This document shows, piece by piece, positions 10,115 to 17,020 of a stretch of DNA of 64,000 nucleotides. Each line of letters begins with the position of its first letter. The first letter of the stretch is position 1. This DNA is from Azospirillum lipoferum (GTDB lineage Bacteria; Pseudomonadota; Alphaproteobacteria; Azospirillales; Azospirillaceae): contig NZ_JALJXJ010000015.1 in the NCBI RefSeq assembly GCF_024170005.1, positions 1 to 64,000 of the forward strand, read 5' to 3'. The translations under genes and the position numbers were made by a program. Below the pieces are notes generated by a model that worked only from the letters and a program-made list of their open reading frames with translations, was not told the origin of the DNA and made no database searches.

Positions 10115-10363
10115 TCAGTCGTAACGGGGAAGCTTCGACAGGACGATGTCGCTGATGAGGCCGCGGAGCTGGCTGACCGGGAGCTGTTCGACCGGAATGC
10201 TGACAGCGCGGGCATAGGTCTCGCAAACGTGCCAGGCGTGGTCGGGTTCGACCAGGATATGCCGGGCGAGATCATGTTCGTCGGCGTTCACCCGTCCGGG
10301 GAGCGCCTTTTCACAGGCCAGAGCGGTTTGCACCATGTCGCTGGCCAGACTGTGCAGATTCAT
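10115..10363 (-). CDS. Hypothetical protein (82 aa)
   Basis: Mostly helical (MNLHSLASDMVQTALACEKA, ILVEPDHAWHVCETYARAVS, LRGLISDIVLSKLPRYD), with no signal peptide or membrane helix. I chose the ATG at 10363 because AGGAAGG sits 8 bases upstream; an upstream in-frame GTG at 10372 would sit on that site. I cannot name a family. Confidence 0.6.
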   Translation of the reverse strand: MNLHSLASDMVQTALACEKALPGRVNADEHDLARHILVEPDHAWHVCETYARAVSIPVEQLPVSQLRGLISDIVLSKLPRYD

Positions 10364-10456
10364 GGATGGCACCTTCCTATGTTCGGAAGATTGTTGGGGG
10401 CACGAACAGACTAGACCTTTGGATCGGTTTCCACAATGGTGCCTATGACGTTCGGC

Positions 10457-10482
10457 TGTGACAATTCAACGATGCTGTCACA
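10457..10482. promoter_or_regulatory. Inverted repeat TGTGACA-N12-TGTCACA, possible operator
   Basis: Two exact 7-base arms separated by 12 bases, in the 376-base gap between a small minus-strand gene and the LysE exporter. The geometry suits a dimeric regulator. Nothing else in this gap (10364-10739) looks like a gene. Confidence 0.4.
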
Positions 10483-10739
10483 ACCGGCGCCCTGGCGATG
10501 CCGCCGCGGACCGGCCGATACCGACACCAACATAGGTGGCGGCGAATTATTCCGCCCGTGACCGTTTCGCGGGTCTGACGCGGCAAATTCCGGCCTGACC
10601 CATTACCACTCCGCTCTTGCGCCGGGCAAGGTTTCACCTATGGGCGTGCTGCTTTTCCGGCCGGCGGCCCCAACGCCATTGCACGGGCGCGCGTGCTGTG
10701 GATTGATGAATGGACCCTTCCGTACCGGAGACCCGATCC

Positions 10740-11378
10740 ATGTCCCCCGACCTGTGGCTCGCCTTCGCCGCCGCTTCCGCCATCATGCTGATGATCCCGG
10801 GGCCGACGGTGCTGATCGTCGTGTCCTATGCGCTGGGCCATGGGCGGAAATCGGCCATGGCGACGGTGGCCGGGGTGGCGCTGGGCGACTTCACGGCGAT
10901 GACCGCCTCCATGCTGGGTCTGGGGGTGCTGTTGTCGACCTCGGCAGCGCTGTTCACCGGGCTGAAATGGGCGGGTGCCGCCTATCTGGTCTATCTAGGT
11001 CTCAAGCTGTGGCGGGCGCCGGTCAGGGGGACGGAGGCGATGGCCGACGAGTCGGCAGGGGAGTCGGCGGTGCGGCCCTGGCGCATGATGCTGCACACCT
11101 ATGCCGTCACTGCGCTGAACCCCAAGAGCATCGTCTTCTTCGTCGCCTTCCTGCCGCAGTTCCTCGACACCGGCCGGCCGCTGGCCGGGCAGATGGTGGT
11201 GATGGAGGCGACCTTCCTGGTGCTGGCGACGCTGAACGCCGCCGGCTATGCCCTGCTGGCCTCGGCGGCGCGGCGGGCGGTGCGGACGCCGTCGGTGCAG
11301 CGGGCGGTCAACCGGGTCGGCGGGTCGCTGCTGATGGGGGCCGGACTGCTGACCGTGGCGTGGAAGCGGACGGCCTGA
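10740..11378 (+). CDS. LysE/RhtB family amino-acid exporter
   Basis: 212 aa inner-membrane protein with about six hydrophobic segments. The N-terminal hallmark IMLMIPGPTVLIVVSYALGHG and the later LNPKSIVFFVAFLPQF are the two conserved motifs of the LysE/RhtB (threonine/homoserine efflux) superfamily. The ATG at 10740 is preferred over one at 10710 since it starts just before the first membrane helix and has a GGAG upstream. The substrate cannot be assigned from sequence. Confidence 0.9.
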   Translation: MSPDLWLAFAAASAIMLMIPGPTVLIVVSYALGHGRKSAMATVAGVALGDFTAMTASMLGLGVLLSTSAALFTGLKWAGAAYLVYLGLKLWRAPVRGTEAMADESAGESAVRPWRMMLHTYAVTALNPKSIVFFVAFLPQFLDTGRPLAGQMVVMEATFLVLATLNAAGYALLASAARRAVRTPSVQRAVNRVGGSLLMGAGLLTVAWKRTA

Positions 11379-11543
11379 CCCGAATGGCCTGAGGCGGAGT
11401 CCGGCGCGCCAGGATCGCTGTCCGGCGCCGGCTTGTTGACAAATCATTATAACTTCACTGAAAATTGTCAGTGACTTTGGGGATGCACGCGCCGGTAACT
11501 TTCCTGAAGCCGGCCGCAGCAAATTGGAACCGCGGGGGCGGTG

Positions 11544-13136
11544 ATGTCCGACGGGGTCAACGGGGGTGGCATGGCGGAAAAGTCCCCGCGGGAGTCCGCA
11601 GGCGATGTCCTGGAATTCGCCGCCGAGGCGGAGGAGTCCGCCGACGGCGGGCGGCGCAACCCGCCCTGGCTGATCCTGATCGTTGACGACGACCACGAGG
11701 TCCACGCCATCACCCGCGTCGTGCTGGGCGAAATGATGTTCGAGGAGCGGCCGGTCCGTTTCCTGTCCGCCTACACCGCGCGGCAGGCGCGGTCGCTGCT
11801 GGCCGAGCAGCCCGGCATCGCCGCCATCCTGCTGGACGTGGTGATGGAGACCGACGATGCCGGCCTGAAGCTGGTCCGCCACATCCGCGAGGAGATGGGC
11901 AACCGGCAGGTCCGCATCATCCTGCGCACCGGCCAGCCGGGGCAGGCGCCGGAACGCGATGTCATCCTCAGCTACGACATCAACGACTACAAGGCGAAGA
12001 GCGAGCTGACGGCGCAGAAGCTCTACACCGCCGCCGTCGCCGCCCTGCGCTCCTACCAGCACATCGCCGCCATCGAGCGCGGCCGGCAGGGACTGGAGCG
12101 GGTGATGGAGGCGGCCGACCATCTGGCCGGGCTGCACTCGCGCTCCCAGTTCCTGGCCGGGCTGGTCGGGCGGGCGGCGGCGCTGGTGACCGACGCCCGA
12201 TCCGCCCTGCTGTGCGGTGTCGGCGAGGATGGCGGACCGGCGATCCTGGCGGAGGCCGGGCTGCCGCCCGACCTGCCGCCGGAGGCGGCCATCGACATCC
12301 TGCCGCCGGAGGCGGCCGCCGACATCATGGCGGCGCTGGCCGACGGGCAGACGCGCTGGGGTGCCCGCCACGGCATCGCGGTCCTGCGCGGGCGCGATGC
12401 GGCACCGCTGGCGCTCTGCCTGCTGGGCGGACCCTTCGCCGAGGGCGACCGGCCGCTGGTGGAACTGCTGTGCGGCAAGGCGGCGGCCGGGCTGGACAAT
12501 CTGCGGCTCTATGAGCGGCTGAACCAGGCGCAGATCGCCACCGTCCATGCGCTGGGCAAGCTGGCCGAATACAAGGACGAGGTCACCGGCGACCATGTGA
12601 GGCGGCTGGGCCGCTGGGCCACCGCCATCGCCCGCGAACTCCATGCCCGCAACGCCTTCGCCGACGAGCTGGACGACTGGTTCTGCGACACCATCGGGTT
12701 GGCCAGCGTTCTGCACGATGTCGGCAAGGTCGGCATTCCCGACGCCATCCTGCGCAAGCCGGGCCGGCTGGATGACGGGGAGATGGCGGTCATGCGCGAG
12801 CACGCTGCCATCGGCGGCAGCATCCTGCGCGACGCTTCCGGCGGCGACCGCCGCGGCTATCTGTCGATGGGCGCCGAGATCGCCGAGAGCCACCACGAGA
12901 AGTTCGACGGCAGCGGCTATCCGCAGGGGTTGGCCGGCGACGCCATCCCGCTGGCCGGCCGCATCGTCGCCGTCGCCGACGTGTTCGACGCGCTGCTGCA
13001 CCGCCGGCCCTACAAGAAGGCATGGGACATCGGCGAGGTGCTGGACCTGCTGCGCGCCGAAGCCGGCAGCCATTTCGATCCGCGGGTGGTCGACGCCTTC
13101 CTGGTGGTGCTGGAACGCGACGGGGCGGGAGTGTAA
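11544..13136 (+). CDS. Response regulator with HD-GYP domain, c-di-GMP phosphodiesterase
   Basis: 530 aa. A receiver domain (about residues 40-165; LIVDDDHEVHAITR, Asp in AAILLDVVME, then ILRTGQPGQAPE) leads into a DUF3369 linker sensor domain (about 170-320) and an HD-GYP domain (about 325-525) with HDVGKVGIPDAILRKPG and HHEKFDGSGYPQGL, including an intact GYP triplet. It should hydrolyse cyclic di-GMP in response to a cognate kinase that is not adjacent. The upstream gap contains a TTGACA at 11436-11441 that could be a -35 element. The ATG at 11544 follows a G-rich ribosome-binding site. Confidence 0.93.
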   Translation: MSDGVNGGGMAEKSPRESAGDVLEFAAEAEESADGGRRNPPWLILIVDDDHEVHAITRVVLGEMMFEERPVRFLSAYTARQARSLLAEQPGIAAILLDVVMETDDAGLKLVRHIREEMGNRQVRIILRTGQPGQAPERDVILSYDINDYKAKSELTAQKLYTAAVAALRSYQHIAAIERGRQGLERVMEAADHLAGLHSRSQFLAGLVGRAAALVTDARSALLCGVGEDGGPAILAEAGLPPDLPPEAAIDILPPEAAADIMAALADGQTRWGARHGIAVLRGRDAAPLALCLLGGPFAEGDRPLVELLCGKAAAGLDNLRLYERLNQAQIATVHALGKLAEYKDEVTGDHVRRLGRWATAIARELHARNAFADELDDWFCDTIGLASVLHDVGKVGIPDAILRKPGRLDDGEMAVMREHAAIGGSILRDASGGDRRGYLSMGAEIAESHHEKFDGSGYPQGLAGDAIPLAGRIVAVADVFDALLHRRPYKKAWDIGEVLDLLRAEAGSHFDPRVVDAFLVVLERDGAGV

Positions 13137-13160
13137 CCGGCCGCCCCGCCCACACGTCGA

Positions 13161-13958
13161 TCAGACGCCCAGCACGTCGCGCATGCTGTAGAGGCCCGGC
13201 GTCTTGTCCTGCGCCCACAGGGCGGCGCGGACGGCGCCCTTGGCGTAGATCTGGCGGCCGGACGCCTTGTGGGTCAGCTCGATCCGCTCGCCGTCGCTGG
13301 CGAACATCACGGTGTGGTCGCCGATCACGTCGCCGCCGCGCAGCGTGGCGAAGCCGATCTCGCCGCGCGGGCGGGCGCCGGTGTGGCCGTCACGCACCTT
13401 CTGCCAGACATCCTCCAGCATCACCCCGCGCCCGGCCGCCGCGGCACGGCCGAGGCCGAGTGCGGTGCCCGACGGCGCATCGACCTTGCGGCGGTGGTGC
13501 ATCTCCAGGATGTCGATGTCGAAGTCGTCGTCCAGCGCGTGGGCGACCTGCTCGACCAGCGCCAGCAGCAGGTTGACGCCCAACGACATGTTGGGCGACT
13601 GGACGATGGCGGTGTGGGTGGCCGCGGTGGCGATGGCCGCCTGCTGCGACGGGTTCAGGCCGGTGGTGCCGATGACCAGCACGGTTTCCGACTGGGCGGC
13701 GAGTGCTGCGTGCCGCTCCGTCGACTCGGGGCTGGTGAAGTCGATCACTGCATCGGAGTCGGCGAACAGGGCGACCGGATCGTCGATGGCGGTCACGCCC
13801 AGCGGCTCCAGCCCGGCCAGCACGCCCAGATCCTTGCCGAGAGCCGGGCCGCCGACCCGCTCGGTCCCGCCGGCCAGCGTGCAGCCCGCGGTCGCCGCGA
13901 TCTCGCGCACCAGCATCTGGCCCATGCGCCCCGCGCACCCGACGACACCGATCTTCAT
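13161..13958 (-). CDS. dapB: 4-hydroxy-tetrahydrodipicolinate reductase
   Basis: 265 aa cytosolic enzyme of lysine and diaminopimelate synthesis. The N-terminal nucleotide-binding loop is IGVVGCAGRMGQM; VIGTTGLNPSQ and SPNMSLGVNLLLALV follow, and the catalytic signature EMHHRRKVDAPSGTAL holds the active-site His and Lys. I start at the ATG at 13958 (MKIGVV), since GAGG is nine bases upstream; an ATG three codons earlier abuts that site. A DapC-type aminotransferase of the same pathway lies separately at 19702-20958. Confidence 0.97.
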   Translation of the reverse strand: MKIGVVGCAGRMGQMLVREIAATAGCTLAGGTERVGGPALGKDLGVLAGLEPLGVTAIDDPVALFADSDAVIDFTSPESTERHAALAAQSETVLVIGTTGLNPSQQAAIATAATHTAIVQSPNMSLGVNLLLALVEQVAHALDDDFDIDILEMHHRRKVDAPSGTALGLGRAAAAGRGVMLEDVWQKVRDGHTGARPRGEIGFATLRGGDVIGDHTVMFASDGERIELTHKASGRQIYAKGAVRAALWAQDKTPGLYSMRDVLGV

Positions 13959-14035
13959 GACGCCCATCCTCTGTTCAGCTCTTCCGGCCGGACTTTTCCG
14001 CCCTCCCAGCGGTTTAGCACAGGCCCGGCCGGGGC

Positions 14036-15022
14036 TTAAGCGCCAAGGCAGCCGCGCAGCGATGCGGCGAGGTTGCGCATCAAGGTGGGGTAGAGCGCTT
14101 CGCCCTGCGGCAGGTCGGCGCCCTCGGGATCGAGCACGCCGGTCCTGGCCTTGGTGCCCTCCACCACCGTGCGGACCAGCGTCGGTTCGAACTGCGGTTC
14201 GGCGAAGACGCAGGCCGCGTTCAGGCCGGCGATCTTGGCGCGGATCGCCGACAGGCGCTTGGCCGAGGGGCGGCGATCGGGGCTGACGGTGATGGAACCG
14301 ACCGCCGACAGGTCGTAGCGCGCCTCGAAATACTGGTAGGCGTCGTGGAAGACGACGAAGGGCCTGTCCTTCAGCGGCGCCAGCGTGGCCTTCAGCTCGG
14401 CGTCCAGGGCGTCGATGGCCTGGAGCGTGCGGTCGGCGTTGGTGCGGTAAGCCTCGGCATCGGCCGGATCCTTGGCGGCCAGAGCGTCGGCCGTCGCGGT
14501 GACGATGGCGCGGGCGTTGGCGGGGTCGAGCCAGATGTGGGTGTTCAGTTCGTCGTGGCCATCGTCGCTATCCTTATGGTCGTCCTGGTCCTTATGATCG
14601 TGATCCTTGTGGCTGTCATGTCCATGCCCCTCATGCCCATGGTCATGCGGCTCCCAGGCGCCGCCCTCGCGGGTTTGCAGCAGGGTCAGGCCCTTCAGGT
14701 CCATCAGGGTCAGCTTCGTCGCCTTCGGCGCGTTGGCCTGCAACGGCTTTTCCAGGAAGCCTTCCATCTCGGGACCGACCCAGACCACCAGATCGGCGGC
14801 CGACAGCGCCTTCGCGTCCGACGGCTTCATCGTGTAGCTGTGCGGCGAGGCGCCGCCGCGGACCAGCAGCGTCGGTTCGCCCACCCCGTGCATGACGGAC
14901 GCGACCAGGGAGTGGATCGGCTTGATCGACACCACCACCTTTGGCGCCTCGGCCCAGGCCGGCAAGGCGGCGGTTGCGACGAAGGCGGCGGTCGCAATGG
15001 CGGACAGCGCGGTGAGGCGCAT
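14036..15022 (-). CDS. znuA: Zinc ABC transporter substrate-binding protein
   Basis: 328 aa periplasmic binding protein (SBP cluster A-I). Signal peptide with cleavage around ALPAWAEA (residue 24-25). Zinc ligands are the His of SIKPIHSLVA and ELNTHIWLDPANA and the His of FVVFHDAYQYFE. A long His/Asp-rich loop (HDHGHEGHGHDSHKDHDHKD and onwards, about residues 125-155) is the zinc-scavenging loop typical of ZnuA. It is divergent from znuCB with a Zur-like palindrome in the 89-base gap. Confidence 0.97.
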   Translation of the reverse strand: MRLTALSAIATAAFVATAALPAWAEAPKVVVSIKPIHSLVASVMHGVGEPTLLVRGGASPHSYTMKPSDAKALSAADLVVWVGPEMEGFLEKPLQANAPKATKLTLMDLKGLTLLQTREGGAWEPHDHGHEGHGHDSHKDHDHKDQDDHKDSDDGHDELNTHIWLDPANARAIVTATADALAAKDPADAEAYRTNADRTLQAIDALDAELKATLAPLKDRPFVVFHDAYQYFEARYDLSAVGSITVSPDRRPSAKRLSAIRAKIAGLNAACVFAEPQFEPTLVRTVVEGTKARTGVLDPEGADLPQGEALYPTLMRNLAASLRGCLGA

Positions 15023-15092
15023 GGGAGGGATCCTCTCGACTTGCTGGACAGGCTGGCGGTTTCAGAGCATAGGGAAGCCACAGTCATTTTGG

Positions 15093-15112
15093 TGTCACGT
15101 TATAACGTAACA
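15093..15112. promoter_or_regulatory. Zur-box-like palindrome between znuA and znuC
   Basis: TGTCACGTTATAACGTAACA: nine of ten base pairs across the dyad match, with a perfect 12-base core ACGTTATAACGT. It looks like a Fur-family (Zur) operator and sits between divergent zinc-uptake genes. Its last base is the A of the znuC ATG. Confidence 0.8.
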
Positions 15113-15912
15113 TGTCAACACCGTACCCAAGCCGGGATACCTCCGCCCTCTTCGCCGGCCCGCTCGCCTGGACCGAGGATCTGACCGTCCGTTTCGGTCG
15201 CCGCACCGTGCTGGACCGCGTCAACATCGCCGTCCAGCCGGGGGAGGTGGTGACGCTGATCGGCCCGAACGGCGCCGGCAAGACGACGCTGGTCCGCGCC
15301 GTGCTGGGGCTGATGGCGCCGGACGGCGGGCGGGTGCTGCGGCGCCCGAACCTGCGCGTCGGCTACATGCCGCAGAAGTTGTCGGTGGACCAGACCTTGC
15401 CGCTGACCGTGCGGCGGTTCCTGGCGCTGTGGCGGCCGGTGACCGCCGATCAGGTGGCGGCGGCGCTGGAGGAGGCCGGGGTGACGCGGCTGGCCGACTC
15501 GGCGGTGCAGACGATTTCCGGCGGCGAGATGCAGCGGGTGTTGCTGGCCCGCGCCCTGCTGGGCGACCCCGACCTGCTGGTGCTGGACGAGCCTGACCAG
15601 GCGGTGGACGTGCATGGGCAGGCGGAGCTGTTCAACCGCATCGCCCAGGTCCGGCAGCGGCGCGGCTGCGGCGTGCTGCTGGTCAGCCACGACCTGCACA
15701 CGGTGATGGCACGCACCGACCGGGTGATCTGCTTGAACGGCCATGTCTGCTGTTCCGGCCGGCCGGAGGACGTCAGCCGGCATCCGGAATATCATGCCCT
15801 GTTCGGCGGCCATGCCCGCGACCTCGCCGTCTATGTCCATCACCACGACCATGCCCATGCCGAGGACGGCAAGGTCGTGCACGACCATGACGGGGACTGC
15901 TGCCATGGATGA
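15112..15912 (+). CDS. znuC: Zinc ABC transporter ATP-binding protein
   Basis: 266 aa. Walker A is GPNGAGKTT (residues 51-59), the ABC signature ISGGEMQR, Walker B LLVLDEPDQAVD and the switch His is in LLVSHDLHTVM. The C-terminus is His-rich (VHHHDHAHAEDGK, HDHDGDCCHG), probably binding zinc. It overlaps znuB by 8 bases. The only credible start is the ATG directly after the Zur-like palindrome, with no ribosome-binding site, so the mRNA may be leaderless. Confidence 0.95.
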   Translation: MSTPYPSRDTSALFAGPLAWTEDLTVRFGRRTVLDRVNIAVQPGEVVTLIGPNGAGKTTLVRAVLGLMAPDGGRVLRRPNLRVGYMPQKLSVDQTLPLTVRRFLALWRPVTADQVAAALEEAGVTRLADSAVQTISGGEMQRVLLARALLGDPDLLVLDEPDQAVDVHGQAELFNRIAQVRQRRGCGVLLVSHDLHTVMARTDRVICLNGHVCCSGRPEDVSRHPEYHALFGGHARDLAVYVHHHDHAHAEDGKVVHDHDGDCCHG

Positions 15913-16690
15913 GTTCGTGATCCGCGCCCTGCTGGCCGGCGGCGGCATCGCCCTGCTGGCCGGGCCGCTGGGATCCTTCGTGGTGTGGCGGCGCATGGCC
16001 TATTTCGGCGATACGCTGTCCCATTCGGCCCTGCTGGGGGTGACGCTGGGCTTCCTGCTGGGCGTCAACCCGATGATCGGCGTGATGGTGGTCTGCGTGT
16101 CGCTGGCGCTGGCGCTGGTGGCGCTGCAACGGCGGCGCCATCTCGCGGCCGACACGCTGCTGGGCATCCTGTCGCACGGGTCGCTGTCGCTGGGACTGGT
16201 GGCGCTGGCCTTTCTGGAGACCTTGCGCGTCGATCTGATGGCGTATCTGTTCGGCGATATCCTGTCGGTGACCGACGGCGACCTGATGGCGATCTATGGC
16301 GGCGGCGCGGTGGCGATGGCGGGATTGGCGCTGCTGTGGCGCCGGCTGCTGGCGGTGACGGTGGACGAGGATCTGGCGCGGGTGGAGGGCATGCCGGTCG
16401 ACGCCCTGCGGCTGGCCTTCATGCTGCTGATCGCGCTGGTGATCGCCATCGCCATGAAGATCGTCGGCATCCTGCTGATCACCTCGCTGCTGATCATCCC
16501 GGCTGCAGCCGCCCGCCGTTTCGCCCGCACGCCGGAAGGGATGGCGGCGCTGGCCTCGGTGCTGGGCGTTGTGGCGGTCGCTGCTGGGCTGCTGGCTTCG
16601 CTGAACTGGGATCTGCCGGGGGGCCCGAGCGTGGTGGTGGCCGCCGCCGCGCTGTTCCTGCTGGGATCGCTGGTGCCGCTGCGGCGATGA
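15905..16690 (+). CDS. znuB: Zinc ABC transporter permease
   Basis: 261 aa integral membrane protein, ABC-3 family, with about eight hydrophobic segments. MAYFGDTLSHSALLG near residue 30 is the conserved family motif, followed by LLGILSHGSLSLGLVAL and MKIVGILLITSLLIIPAA. The start at 15905 overlaps the end of znuC, implying translational coupling. It forms the membrane channel with ZnuC and ZnuA. Confidence 0.95.
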   Translation: MDEFVIRALLAGGGIALLAGPLGSFVVWRRMAYFGDTLSHSALLGVTLGFLLGVNPMIGVMVVCVSLALALVALQRRRHLAADTLLGILSHGSLSLGLVALAFLETLRVDLMAYLFGDILSVTDGDLMAIYGGGAVAMAGLALLWRRLLAVTVDEDLARVEGMPVDALRLAFMLLIALVIAIAMKIVGILLITSLLIIPAAAARRFARTPEGMAALASVLGVVAVAAGLLASLNWDLPGGPSVVVAAAALFLLGSLVPLRR

Positions 16691-16848
16691 TCAAAAGCAC
16701 GGCGCGCGACAGCGTTGCCTGCAATCAGAAAAAGAACACGCTTGTGTGTGTTTCCCGTTTGCGGGCGTGACAGCCTGCGCCATAGTCCGCCGGCGGACGC
16801 GATGGCGGAAGGGCCGCCATCGCCGCCGCACTGACGGAGGGCAGGAGG

Positions 16849-16923
16849 ATGGAGAAGATCCTCACTCTCCTGATCCTGGTGCTGGAGATCGTCAAGCGGT
16901 TGCTTGACCTTCTGATGCACTAA
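16849..16923 (+). CDS. Tiny hydrophobic peptide (24 aa), unrecognised
   Basis: A small frame encodes MEKILTLLILVLEIVKRLLD plus four residues: a hydrophobic helix with Glu, Lys and Arg, able to lie in a membrane. A GGAGGG ribosome-binding site sits seven bases before the ATG. It lies alone in the 330-base gap between znuB and ftsK. Size and make-up recall type I toxin peptides or small membrane modulators, but there is no family evidence; a chance frame is possible. A GU-containing hairpin follows (about 16930-16966). Confidence 0.4.
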   Translation: MEKILTLLILVLEIVKRLLDLLMH

Positions 16924-17020
16924 GATCGGGCGGGCGGGCCGGGGAGTACCAGTCCTCGGCCTGCCTACCCCCGATATTGGTGCGGCACCCCATCGCTGTC
17001 AACGGGCAGCCCGAAAACAC

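Noticed and set aside
10995..13073. 692-codon minus-strand frame over the HD-GYP gene
   Set aside because: The plus-strand REC/HD-GYP gene has intact catalytic motifs; this frame is repetitive and without features.
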